Below, one piece after another: positions 1-10,560 of a stretch of 64,000 nt of DNA. The notes under the pieces are model-generated. The model ran no database searches. It saw only the letters and a program-made list of their open reading frames with translations, and was not told the origin of the DNA. Each line of letters opens with the position of its first letter. The first letter of the stretch is position 1. The position numbers and the translations under genes were made by a program. The DNA is taken from contig JABCPU010000107.1 in NCBI GenBank assembly GCA_016800925.1, positions 117,080 through 181,079 on the forward strand. Direction: 5' to 3'. The DNA comes from Suillus spraguei. Its lineage: Eukaryota > Basidiomycota > Agaricomycetes > Boletales > Suillaceae.

Positions 1-520
1 TTCTATGAAACACACCTTGACATTCACTCATGGATGGCTTCTTTAGAAGTTCATCGTAACTGGTCTTAGCTAGGCGGTTGCCACAACAGAATCAAAATCT
101 GTTTATCTTGAACTGTGCGGGTTCAAAACCTGCCGATGACGAGGTTTTTTCTATCAGAACACACTTTGATGTTCACTCGTGGACGGCTTCTTTGAAAGTT
201 CACCGTAGCTCGTGTTAGCCTGGTGGTTGCCACGACAGAATCAAAATCTGCTTCTCTTGGACTGTGCAGGTTCGAAACATGCCGACAACAAGGTTTTTCT
301 ATCGGAACACACCTTGATATTCACCCGTGATGGTTTCTTTGGCAGTTCATTGTAACTAGTCTTAGCCTGATGGTTACCACAATAGAATCAAAATCTGTTT
401 CTCTTTCCTGTGTAGGTTCAAAACCTGCTGATGACAGCATTTTTTATATATCGGAACACACCTTGACGTCCACTCATGGATGATTTCCTTAGAGGTCCAT
501 CTTAACTGGTCTTAGCCCCT
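1..520 (+). repeat. Tandem array of about 148-bp tRNA-like units
   Basis: Three full units and a truncated fourth repeat at a spacing of about 147-149 bp; the marker GGTTGCC (GGTTACC in the third) lies at 76, 225 and 372. Each unit has an A-box-like start, an anticodon-arm-like hairpin (ACAGA, 7-nt loop containing CAA, TCTGT), a T-arm/B-box-like GGTTCGAAACC and a following T run resembling a Pol III terminator. This suggests a tRNA-Leu(CAA)-derived SINE-like or tRNA-pseudogene array. The 5' acceptor strand does not pair with the 3' strand, so functional tRNAs are unlikely. The array is cut by the window start. The same unit occurs in inverted orientation at 5213-6060. Confidence 0.75.
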
Positions 521-671
521 GTGCAAATTGTTGATGCAACATATTGATATTTACTCCATGGCGAGTCGTGCCTTCGGACATATTCGAAACACTAATTATA
601 TTGTGCTTTGCGCAAACCCCCTCCTCTGAGTCCTCTCACTACCTTGATTGCAGTAGATCGCGCCTTGGGTA

Positions 672-917
672 CATCAGGAAATTCACACATTCCTTGACAT
701 GCCCTTATGCGGACTTATTTACACTTAACTGCCTTGGTGAAATTGAATCTACTTGTCCAAAATTTCAATGTGAATGAATTCAGAAAAAAAAAGTTTGTTT
801 TATTGTATTTCGCACTCAAAAAATATAAGATATGCCAGGTGAATGATGTGAGAGAGAGCAAACAAGTTTTGAGATAAGTGAATTAAGCATGTTAAGGAAT
901 GTGTGAATTTCCTGATG
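672..917. mobile_element. MITE copy 1 with CATCAGGAAATTC terminal inverted repeats
   Basis: A 246-bp element begins CATCAGGAAATTCACACATT and ends with its reverse complement. It has no coding capacity and an AT-rich centre. A second copy in reverse orientation lies at 37748-38018 inside the Copia gag region, and the two share both the termini and the interior. No clear target-site duplication is visible around this copy, so the superfamily is undecided. Confidence 0.85.
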
Positions 918-1707
918 AGTCTATAAACTGACTCGCAAACTTCAAACTCAGCCTCCGTTGGTTGTTTCTTCGTGTATTCCTGAACAGCTTACTTTAAAGG
1001 GGTTCGTATATTGATAGGTTCTCGGTCAGGTCGCAAGGCCTGCAGGCTCTGAACTTCACAATTCTTTGTCTGTGGGACAAGTGTATTGGTTCATAACGTG
1101 CTCACACTGCTTCCCTTTGCCAATGTAACTGAACTGACAGCGAGATTGTATACCGTGTGACCCGCGTCTAAGATACTTATGTCTTTATCCACGAACCTTT
1201 GAAGCCGTGCCGGAATTCATCACTATGCAGCTCAAGACACGGAGCTCCGGGGTCGGGGATTGGCACCATTACTAATAGTAGTAAGTAACCGCACTTGTGA
1301 CTTTTTGTGACACAAAATTCTAGGTCTACCAACAAATAGTTCACTAAAACAAACATTGATCGGACTTCAAAATACGTTGCGGCAAATCGAACCGTAACCT
1401 ATCGTCCTAGCCTCTCGTGCTTATTTAAGCACGAATAACCGCCAGCATGTCATCTCTGTTTCCGTTGGTGTCATGCTGTTCACCAAAGGCGAGTCCTTGT
1501 ATTATTCTATTCATTAATAATATACACTATTAACTGCCGCCTTAGGGACAGGAAGTACCATGTCAAGTAACGAAGGAGAGACATCAAGGAAAGACGGGGT
1601 GAAGCCGGCGTGTGCCAGGAGTCTGGGGTCCTTTGATTGTGAATTACGTGCTCAGGTTGTTCGAAGGAGCCCAGAAAGTTCCGAGTCTTAGCAACTTGAA
1701 GGGTACC
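918..1707. other. Intergenic 5' flank, no gene seen
   Basis: No coding pattern is convincing here. It is the upstream region of the gene at 1708, and any promoter of that gene should lie in its last few hundred bases. In-frame codons run upstream to an ATG at 1612, but that extension is not signal-peptide-like, so the start at 1708 is preferred. Confidence 0.5.
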
Positions 1708-3649
1708 ATGAACCCGAAAGCCGCAGTCGTTTGGCTTTTCCTTGCCTTTAAACTAGTTCTGACTGCACAAATACCTCTGTCGAGTCATGCGTCTTTATCC
1801 TTCTATACGGGGGCCGAGAATGATCTTGGTCGATGGGATCTTGGTCAAGCGCCCGCAGTAAACGCGACTGGACATCTGGTGTTCGCAACGGCCAATGACC
1901 TGCTTCAACACTGGGCCAACACGCGTTATCGTAATGGTACGTCTGAAAAAACTGAACACCGCGCAAATGTCAAGCCTCATCGCTTACGTCCTGCAGGTCA
2001 TACAATAGTCCCAGGGACTATTCCCGTAGGCACCCTCCTCTACCATGGATCCATCACCGGTCCCCATTTACCGACTGCTCTGGATTGGGTGTCTGTGGAG
2101 CCAGACCACTCCATGATGTTCTGTAATGGGTCAATCGAAACAGGGTGCTGGCACCTCACCCTTTCAGTCACTCGATCGATGAAAGTGCTTTATTTTGACG
2201 GGAGCAGCGCTGTGAAAATCCCTGAGGGCTCTATGGACGCCCAGGATCTTGTGGCGTGGTCGAAAATGAAACCCGAGTGGGTGAACAATGAAGAACAGCG
2301 CATTGCAGATCTGTGTAAATGGGGTCAGAAATATGGCTTGAATGGCTTTGTGAGGTTCGTTAGATTTTGAGATGCGTCAACACCTGATATTAATTTGTGA
2401 GTTATAGGATGGAAGTAAATTTGTGCGAACCCATGCGCAGCTCCTTGGTGATGTGATTTGTTACTAACAACTGTCACAGTGAAGTTATGATCTGCGACTT
2501 CACCTCTCACATGGAGGTCGTTTCGTTCTTAAATCTTGAGAGCACTCGCTTCAAGCACGGCCCGCCTACGCATCTGCCAGAGGACCCCAGTTCTGGTGAG
2601 TGACCATATCCATATTTTGAAATAGCTCTGATTTGTTCTTGGACATCAGCGTATCGACGTTTTGAAATAGTGCATTCTGCTTCATTCCGCGAGATTTATC
2701 CAGGAGAAACCCGGATTATACTTGATTTTTCTGGGCTTATCTCTTTCTACGACACCGCTCTTGTTCCCTCCTTGGTGCCGCGCCGTGCAGGCTTGGAGCG
2801 ATGGGATCATCGAATTAAAGGAATATCACCGGAGGATATAGAACGTGTCCAAGAAAGGCTAGCTCAAGTGTTGGTACGACCATCCGTGACAACCAGCAGT
2901 ATTGACTGGAAGACCGTCTTGCGGGTGGTGGTAGATCGATATTCCAGCCGTCTAGAGATGATGCAGTACCTTTTGAACATGACGTTAGACGAGAGGTCGA
3001 TCTTTGACCATGCGCAACAAGTCCAGAGACGACTGCGTACCGTGCTTTTGCCCTACACTTTGTTTGCGATTACACCTCCCAATATCTCTGTCACTGCCAA
3101 TGCGACAAATTCATGGGCTGTGCCAGTTTTTCGGGAATGTGCTATATCACACACGACCTCCATAGTAGCTCATGGAACGACATTGACGCCTTCTGAACGT
3201 TTACTCCTGCAGGCGGTACGGGAAACTACGCGTGAAATATGCCGCGTCACCACGAAGATGTGGGCTTCTGGTTTTATTGCTGGAGTCGACCCCTTTTATC
3301 CTCCAGAAGAACGCCCCGACGCTGATTACATGCATACTCTCATGAGCGAATGGAAGGAGGATATGACACAGTTAATATCCTGGTTAGATTGGAGCGTGTG
3401 GGTGAAGTGCCGACCGGCCTGTGGAATCGAGGTGACAAAGTCAAGTCATTTGTTTGGGAAATAACTTATCTCGTCGTGTAGGAGATGTGCTACTTGCCCT
3501 TTGCCAAGTCTCCCATCAATAAGGACGATGATCCACCACTTCAAGCTTCATGGGACGGTGTTTCCTTATGGACAGACCCAAACAATGGGGGATGGAAGAG
3601 ACCAAAGCCAAAGTGTATCAGACGGCTGGAGCCGTATGGTTCTTACTAG
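1708..3649 (+). CDS. Uncharacterised secretory/membrane-entry protein, four exons, intact
   Basis: The exons are 1708-2354, 2480-2595, 2650-3431 and 3482-3649, giving 570 residues with matching phases at every junction. The start at 1708 gives a short basic N-terminus and a hydrophobic stretch (AAVVWLFLAFKLVLTA) typical of a signal peptide. Many N-glycosylation sequons (NATG, NGTS, NGSI, NMTL, NISV) support a secreted or lumenal protein. The conserved-looking core includes a YHG segment, a CDFTS segment at the start of exon 2 and a Cys-rich C-terminal part (WVKCRPACGIE, then EMCYLP across the last intron). Intron 1 is unusually long (125 nt) but has a TACTAAC branch site and CACAG acceptor; a microexon inside it cannot be excluded. 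I recognise the general pattern from agaricomycete hypothetical proteins but know no function. It is the only apparently intact host gene left of 8 kb. Confidence 0.8.
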
Positions 3650-3679
3650 GATGCTTTATTACTTACACTTGTACGTACT

Positions 3680-4010
3680 AGTAGTCGACGGTCGTAGTCC
3701 TTGTATAAGTATATGTAGAAACCTGTTATACGTACATAAATTACCAGTGAAAACTGGACTTTACTAGAGAGGACCCGGGCCGTATAGACGATGTGGAACG
3801 TATTCGAATGACCTACGAATCACAATAAAGGGATGGGGCACGCGCCATCAAAAGCCGGTTGTGTAAGTCCTGAATTAGGTAGTTCTCGCCTTCAAATATT
3901 GGTTATTTCATGTCTTATTTGCGTGGTTGGTTTTCGCTTGATACCTCAATCCCTGCGACCAAGGTTGAGCCCAACGACTTGTACTAAGAATTGCGTATCC
4001 TCCGAGCTAC
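3680..4010. repeat. Left end of duplicated segment copy A
   Basis: From the GTACTAGTAG motif near 3678 this stretch matches copy B, which begins at about 35733, is interrupted by the Copia element, and resumes at 42121. It contains the 5' untranslated region and first exon of the cytochrome b5-type gene. Similarity to copy B stops near 4005. Confidence 0.8.
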
Positions 4011-4141
4011 GCCCGGACCACCGCTTCAGATCAAACCTTAAACGCTCAATGCGTTCGAGACCGTCCACGTATGGAAAGCCAGACCACCGTACTCTACTTC
4101 CAAGGTTTCTACTTCTCAGAACCTTCCTAGTGAGGTAAGTA

Positions 4142-5121
4142 CAGTTGAAATGGTCATAATGCATATGGTAACAATGCATAAATCTCATGTTGCATCAACT
4201 TTTGTGGATCCCGACATTGTTCCCAAGTAATTGGACGCATAATGCATAATGCATAATGCATAATGTTTGTATACCCAATATGCATTATGAGTATTGATTT
4301 GATAGGGTGGGACACGTGTACAATAACATAGCGCATAAATTTATTGTCGTGTTTCAGTGGTATTGTCTCTTTTGACTATGTATAGAAGCCAGCGAGCAAT
4401 TGAAACGATACCATACTACTTGAAAATGTCTCTAAACTTAAAGCGCAAACCTCGTGACAAGCCCGCTGTATGCAACTGGCCTGCAAAGTGGCAGAAAATC
4501 ACCAAGGACAATCCTCGAACTTCAGCTCATTCTACAGCCAGTGAACGCACTTCTCGCCAAAATCTCACACTCGCTGACTGGATGACAGTCCATCATTTTA
4601 TTGATTCTCATCCTACTGTGACACAAACTGAAATTGTCGAACACTTCAAAACTCTCAAATCGGGTGCACTCTCTACATTTGATGGTGGTGACTCATCTAT
4701 TGCAGATGAGGTCCGTCGTGAAATCCTTGTTGCAAATGGTGAAGTTATTGAAGTTGATTCTGATGACGACGACGACGAAATGGGCCCATCAGTCACATGC
4801 AACGATGTGATTTGTGCCAGCAGCTCGAAGATGCAATATGGGGATCCTCAAATTTCACTTGATTTATCTTCACAACTTCGAAATTTTCGCGCTAACCTAC
4901 GACGTGAAGAACTGCATGACGCTCAACAAACATGTCTAGAACAATTCTTCTCGTTTTAATCATGTACTTGTGTAGAAACCATTGATAACTTTCTGTCACA
5001 CTTTTGGCGGAGGTCACACGTGTCACAATTATGTGACAAATATCGTCTTGCATATTCCTCATAATGCATAACATTTTCGCGGTCCCATCGGTATGCATTA
5101 TGACCATTTCGTTGACAACTG
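4142..5121 (+). mobile_element. Non-autonomous pogo/Tigger-type DNA transposon
   Basis: The element is flanked by TA on both sides (4140-4141 and 5122-5123), the target duplication expected of Tc1/mariner-pogo elements. Its ends are inverted: CAGTTG followed by AAATGGTCATAATGCATA on the left, and the same on the right with six extra bases (TCAACG) between the two blocks. A run of TAATGCA repeats lies just inside the left end. It carries the internally deleted transposase ORF at 4426-4959 and lies within the insertion that splits cytochrome b5 copy A. Confidence 0.85.
4426..4959 (+). CDS. Internally deleted pogo-family transposase: DNA-binding part joined to C-terminal tail
   Basis: This is an uninterrupted ORF of 177 residues from the ATG at 4426, extensible in frame to 4357. 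The N-terminal half has the basic KRKPRDKP start, an STASERTSRQ stretch and the CENP-B-like helix-turn-helix region (LTLADWMTVHHFIDSHPTVT, then IVEHFKTLKSGAL). It then passes directly into what I recognise as the C-terminal tail of the same family (FDGGDSSIADEVRREI, an acidic VDSDDDDDE run and the terminal TCLEQFFSF). The whole DDE/D catalytic domain is missing, without loss of frame. Transposition activity is therefore excluded, but a DNA-binding product is possible. The original copy is presumably elsewhere in the genome. Confidence 0.75.
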   Translation: MSLNLKRKPRDKPAVCNWPAKWQKITKDNPRTSAHSTASERTSRQNLTLADWMTVHHFIDSHPTVTQTEIVEHFKTLKSGALSTFDGGDSSIADEVRREILVANGEVIEVDSDDDDDEMGPSVTCNDVICASSSKMQYGDPQISLDLSSQLRNFRANLRREELHDAQQTCLEQFFSF

Positions 5122-5212
5122 TAGCTTCTATTGGCCTCCGGACACCTTGTGCAACTCGCAACCGTTCGAATTTTTTTTTGATAAGTTAAGATTAATCTCC
5201 AAGTAAACCATC

Positions 5213-6060
5213 CATGAGTGAATGTCAAGGTGTGTTCTGATAGAAAAATACATTGCAGGTTTCGAACCTACAAGATAAACAGGTTTTTTTTCTATCAGGC
5301 TAAGATCAGTTACGGTGAACTTCTAAAGAAACCATCACAAGTGAATATCTTTCGATAGAAAAAAACTTGTTGTCGACAGGTTTGGACCCTGTACAGTCCA
5401 AGAGAAACAGATTTTGATTCTGTTGTGGCAACCAACCTGGCTAAGACCAGTTGCGGTGAGCTTTTAAAGCATCCATCCATGAGTGAATATCAAGGTGTGT
5501 TCTGATAGTCAAAAACCTTGTCGTCGGCAGGTTTCGAACCTGTACAGTCCAAGAGAAACAGATTTTGATTCTGTGGTGGCACACTGGCAGCCACTGGCTA
5601 AGACCAGCTACGGTGAACTTCTAAAGCATCCATGAGTGAATGTCAAGTGTGTTCCGATAGGAAAAAACCACGTCGTTGGCAGGTTTTGAACCTGCACAGT
5701 CCAAGAGAAACAGATTTTCATTCTGTTGTGGCAACCAACTTGGCTAAGACCAGTTGCGGTGAACTTCTAAAGCATCCAGCCATGAGTGAATATCAAGGTG
5801 TGTTCCGATAGAAAAAAAACCTTGTCGTCGGCAGGTTTCAAACCTGCACAGTCCACATATTTTGACTCTGTTGTGGCAACCACCTGGCTAAGACAAGTTA
5901 CGATGAGTTTCTAAAAAAACCATCCATGAATGAATGCCAAAGTGTGTTCCAATAGAAAAAAAATGTAGTTCAGCAGGTTTCGAACCTTCATACTCCACGA
6001 GAAACAGATTTTGATTCTGTTGTGGTAACCACACTGGCCAGGCTAAAGTCTTGAACTCTT
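5213..6060 (-). repeat. Second tRNA-like tandem array, inverted relative to the first
   Basis: About six units of 144-153 bp match those at 1-520 but on the opposite strand. The anticodon-arm marker TTTTGATTCTG or a close variant lies at about 5412, 5562, 5712, 5856 and 6009; the unit at 5230-5300 is truncated. The T-run terminator appears as an A run on this strand. The two arrays form a large inverted repeat around 520-5213, which contains the MITE, the intact gene at 1708 and the pogo derivative. Confidence 0.75.
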
Positions 6061-7130
6061 CCACCTGACGACTCACGAGACTTCCTAAGCTGAAATATTA
6101 TGGACAATAAAGTTGGAGTCTGAGACAATAAAATTGTCCCGACGAGGGACGAAGACTGAGATAATTCTAATCTACCATCATTAGCAGTAAGTTCGATACC
6201 ACTAGGTATACGTGGAGTTTCTAGAAACACAGAAGGAAATCAGCAGATACTGAAAAACGAGGACAATGAGACACTGACACCACTTTGAAGGCCAGACATG
6301 GAGGATTGGGGGCGGGTCTCACCTTCCCACAAAACGGTGGCCACGCAGTAATCCAGTTATCCCAAACATAACATCGAGACCACACGCGACCTCGAACTCG
6401 ACATCGGTAGCGAGAGCACGGCAATGAATCACTGAGGCCATGGGATTTCAGCGAAACGCGAACTTGGGCACAAATGGCCGAGCGAACGAGCAATCGAAGA
6501 AGAATACGATTCAAGGTCAAAAGCAACAGACGCAGGAAGACGACTGATTTGAATGAGGTCTCAGTGGTATAACTCACTCCCTTATGGTAGCGGGAATAAA
6601 TCTACATGTCACATTAGAATGGTCGCACAGGGTGTTCCGAGGTCAATGGGAGCACTTACTTTACTAGGAAAGTTCTGAAGTGGAAGCCTTGCCTTTCCAT
6701 ATCCACGTGACTCACGGATGTGAAAAGTGTTACCTTTCGTATCCGAGTCACGCGGATACATCCTCCTTATTACTTCACTGCAATGGTCTCAGCTGTTACT
6801 ACAAAACTCGTTACCTCTGTCTACATTCAGCCCTCGTTACTGACACACTATTTTCAAAAGTCACCGCTGTCAAAACTACTCATTCGATCTTCCTACCCTC
6901 TTTAATTTCCGTGCGGCTCATCTATGACCAAAAACCCTTACCTTTCTTAGTATAAGTAGCTCATGTACACTCTGGTATCTACAGCAAATTCTATTCTAGA
7001 AGATTCCCCGCTCAAAAAGCCCCTCAGAAAGTCCTTGGAACGTATCGTCCTGTTACTCGCCCCGAAAAAGTCTAGTCCTACTTAATCTGCCCTCTGCTGC
7101 TAACATCTCGTACTCATCTTTTATCGGTCT
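6061..7130. other. Unassigned sequence within the insertion in b5 copy A
   Basis: There is no counterpart in copy B of the duplicated segment and no recognisable coding or repeat structure. Short open frames on both strands show no family motifs. The b5 gene resumes at about 7140 after a TTTTAG acceptor-like sequence. Confidence 0.4.
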
Positions 7131-8370
7131 CTTTTAGTTCCAATTCCCCAACGAACTCAACACCAGCCTCACAGACTCCTACCCAAATCAGTCACTTTCA
7201 ATCTCAGAACTAAATGAAGAACATTCGGACACGGCAGGTGAACACGACAAACCACCCGCTTTCCCCGCGATCAACAGTGCACAACGTGCTGCTGCCTCGC
7301 CCTCATCATTAAACTCATCCACGAGATTCAGCATACCAAAGGTACTCACTGATTCTGAATTGATGCCCCCGCCGCCTGTGCCCAGCCTTGTTACGCGCCA
7401 ACCAGGTGTCCCCCCACCAGAGAGTTCATTATTTCTTCTTGCACCTATGACTACGAATCAACCACCCAGACGACCTTTCGGACGGGATAAAGCGGCTTTA
7501 GCGCCTGGATTTGGTCCTGTCGATCGGGGAAATTTCAAAGCGTTTGGCCAGAACTTACGAGTAAGCGGGTCGATACATCTCTAATGTACAATGTGGCGAA
7601 ATTCTCTCAGGGAGTTGATGAATTAATGCGCATCCATCATCTGTGCTCAAGTTACATAACAAGAACGAAGATGCTTGGACAGCTATCAATGAGAAGGTTT
7701 ATAATATCACACCCCACCTCTCATATTACCTGGGTGGCGAGAAGGAGCTTATGAGAGTGGCGGGTAGAGATGGAACTAAGTTGTTTTGTAAGTACTTGTC
7801 ACATCTTCGTATGGGCTGCACTATTGAACAGGATAAACTAGCACTGACACATGCCTGGGTAAATGCAGACTTCATGCTTGATGCGTGCCTAGTCGGATTC
7901 TTAGTCTCAGAGCCTAGCTCATAATAGACTGGACACGGGATTGCTTATATCTGTTTAGACTGCGTGGATTAGAACTGCAGGCTGCCATCGATATCCGCAC
8001 CGAATGACTCGCGCTACAACGATGTAGTCAACCTGAGTAGCCGCAACCCGCATGTCAGCAGATCACAGCGGCAAAGGTTTGGCACTACTTCCTAGTTTAA
8101 TCTTTGTCTCATTGATCGTCCGAGGTGTTGAACTGGATCAGGTTACGAATAGCGCGGTTTGGGATCTCATATGCCACGCGCGCGAAATAGCGAGACTATC
8201 CATGGCACTCCGAGCCACCTCAATGGAAATTGAGGGCCGACGCAGGTCTCAGGATATGTCGAGTCCCTTGTCATTGTCTGTTGGAAGAACCTTACTGCGC
8301 TACGACTAGAAACAAACAGTCCTCTAGCATCGATATACATTCACTTCTCTAAATAGACTGCGATCTGTGT

Positions 8371-9497
8371 CTACAATCTCACCACGGACCACTTCATCAG
8401 GCAGGATCGCACCCCGCGAGTCGCAAATTCCACCAGCTCTGCCTCTACCTTTACACTGCCCTTCTCGAATACCTCTTCATCCCACAAAGATGACCAACTT
8501 TGGGGAGAGTGAGCGAACAACCAATTGTCGGGGCCTGCGACACTGGTATTTACCATGCCCTTTTCAAGCGCTCCGACATGATAACCACAAATAACGGAAC
8601 CTGGCTGTGCAGATAACAGACCCGCGAAAGCCCTGGCAACGTGCAGTTGTTTCTCCTCGTTGAAAAGGTGGAAGAATGAAATAGCGTTGATCGCGCTAAT
8701 GCGACCATGAAGAGGGTTAAGGGATTTCAACGAGGACAAATCAATAGCTGGTGCCGGAGAAACGTCGCCTGACGGCGCAGCTATAGTGAGAAATTCTGGA
8801 TCAAATACATCTCCAGGAATGTGACATCCAGGGTAAGAAGCTGGTGTCGTTTTGAAAAGTTCGTGGCTTAGTTGAAGAAACCCTGCACATACAGACCGTT
8901 AGGAAGAATGATCATTCACAGGGAAAATGTATTACCGTCGAGGACATCTGACGCAATGATGTTTTTGGCAGGAAACCCGTCCGCCGCAGCCTTTCTGGCG
9001 TCAGTACCGACTGAAATGGAGTCAAGGCTATTCGAGACAATAACACATCATGATCTGACGTACAGCAACAACCAATGTCGAGTAACAAGGCATCGGGGCG
9101 CTCACGACCAAGCTTGATGATATGTTCATACACAGAAAGATCCGACAAATTTAACCTGAGGAATGTTATATTTTTTTCTGTTGATATGTGTGCAGATTTA
9201 CTGAAAACATACCCAAGGAAAACAAATGTACGAATACAAGGATATGGTGCGACCTGTCAGCTCAGTTAGACTTATTAATTACTAAGTCCATCGAGAACGA
9301 CTTGCCTTGTATGCTTTTGCCTGCACCTCCAGGATGTGCTTCTTCAAGTCTTCGTCGTCGTCAATACCGGTTTGCGCCTTGAAGAACTCAGCTTGTTTGG
9401 AAGACAAGCTGTAAAGGCTTGTGTCTAGTGTTGGCGTCGATGTCGTTTGAAATGTGTCGCCCAAAAACACAGTAGAGTCAGCGTGTGTAGCCTCCAT
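8371..9497 (-). CDS. SAM-dependent methyltransferase, copy A (MT-A), intact
   Basis: Five exons on the minus strand (9306-9497, 9213-9253, 9064-9155, 8936-9010, 8371-8882) sum to 912 nt, 303 residues, with consistent phases. The class I methyltransferase motif I reads LLLDIGCC continuing over the intron into FGTDARKAAADGF; an ASDV segment follows, then GDVFDP, an ISFFHLF helix-like segment, LARAFAGLLS-type and SPQSWSSLW motifs. These match a SAM-methyltransferase family I know from agaricomycetes; its substrate is not known to me. The start at 9497 is chosen because copy C can only start there. Intron 1 uses a GC donor (AAG|GCAAGT). The gene is convergent with b5 copy A. Confidence 0.85.
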
Positions 9498-10560
9498 CTT
9501 GATGGAATATGATTTATGTTCCCGCTGCATTCTGCGTCCTTTTAACAGTTGAACCCCACCAGTTCCTTCCAATCTAGGCTAACACAGTCCATACCCTCAC
9601 GGCATTTACAATAAACTTGAAATAGCAGACTCAACATGTCCGGTTTCGAGTCAGCCTAGTGTTGCAACTGTTACCAAGCAGTGAGATATAATCCGTGTTT
9701 CCCCGCTACTCGTGTGCTTCCCTTCCCTCACTCCCTCACCTTCAGTTTTTTTATTTGATCATCCTCGTTACGTCTCTCCATGAGATTATGGTACCCTACT
9801 ATCAGTAGGATCAACTTTGGAGTCCGGATCAGAGTTTGTATCCCTGATTGGTATAGTCTCTGTTGAACCGCATTGACCTTACCAACTGAACACTAGCTCC
9901 ACAGCACTCAGTAGTCAGAATCATCACCGTGAAAGCCCCCCTCTAGATAGATATATTTAGCCTATTCAAGGGCCCTCGGGACTTACCACCGTTACGTAGA
10001 GTACACTATTGGCGGAGGGACAAGAACAACCGATGCTGGTGATTATTGATTATTGACTATATAATGTAAGTCCTTCTCATTATTATAACAGTTCACTGAA
10101 TGTGACAAGCAGCAACTGCGAAACTACTATCAAGCAATGGATCAAGACATCATCCGACTGTCACGGTGACAATCTGGGTCCACGAACTAGTCATCATAAC
10201 GATATGAAATACGATTTGAATTGATAAGGAGCCACCATCAGTGAGCCGGTAAACAGAAGTACGACATTTTGAGCATTGCAACAATCAGTGTAGACCGCTT
10301 TCACATCATTGATGAGGAACGTTTGGAGGAAGCACGGTACTGGTACTAGCCCCATTTGCCTCCAGGACTTTTTCACTTGGATGGGTCTAAGACATAACGC
10401 GTAAATGAGTTAATATTACATTTCTCAATAAATAGGACCTAGTCAAACTGTCATACATTGACAGGGCTCGTCAGCTCTCATACGAATCTAGGTTATAACG
10501 GATCAGTGAATTATGTAAATTCAATTGACATATGAGACGTTTTCCGGAATAAAGTATTGA
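9498..10560. repeat. Non-coding flank of copy A, repeated in the other copies
   Basis: These bases match 44661-45886 (copy B) and, in parts, 52428-52560 with 54180-54821 and 58204-58400 (copies C/D). No protein-coding pattern is seen. The first 100-300 bases upstream of each methyltransferase start are well preserved and probably hold its promoter. Confidence 0.6.

Larger units (their letters stand above)
3833..7924 (+). pseudogene. Cytochrome b5-domain protein, copy A, split and frameshifted
   Basis: The first exon (ATG at 3833, donor GTAAGT near 3867) is separated from the rest by about 3 kb of inserted sequence. The gene resumes near 7140 with a Pro/Ser-rich linker (SYPNQS, PPAFPAINSAQ, RFSIPKV), then LKLHNKNEDAW and VYNIT of a b5-like heme-binding domain, then LTHAWVN and the C-terminal CLVGFLVSE. 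This architecture suits the Irc21/NCB5OR-like fungal b5 family. Copy A has a 1-nt deletion near 7632 relative to copy B (GCGCATCCATC against GCCCATCCCATC). In addition, the heme-ligand motif HPGG reads YLGG (about 7729-7740, two C-to-T changes). The last intron (GTAAGT to CTAG, about 54 nt) is retained. The gene is convergent with MT-A. Confidence 0.75.

Noticed and set aside
1..520. Functional tRNA-Leu(CAA) genes
   Set aside because: Anticodon arm and B box are tRNA-like, but the acceptor strands do not pair and the D arm is poor.
544..777. 77-codon plus-strand open frame
   Set aside because: It runs into the MITE at 672, has no motif and no codon pattern; its end is MITE sequence shared with the copy in Copia.
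1..6060. CRISPR-like array
   Set aside because: The repeat unit is about 148 bp without short variable spacers, and the organism is a eukaryote.
6221..6577. 118-codon minus-strand open frame in the b5 insertion
   Set aside because: No family motif, no upstream splice context, and the frame overlaps other equally open frames.
8371..9117. Plus-strand open frames opposite MT-A (and the same in B, C, D)
   Set aside because: They are antisense shadows of the methyltransferase exons and introns; the minus-strand reading has consistent splicing and family motifs.
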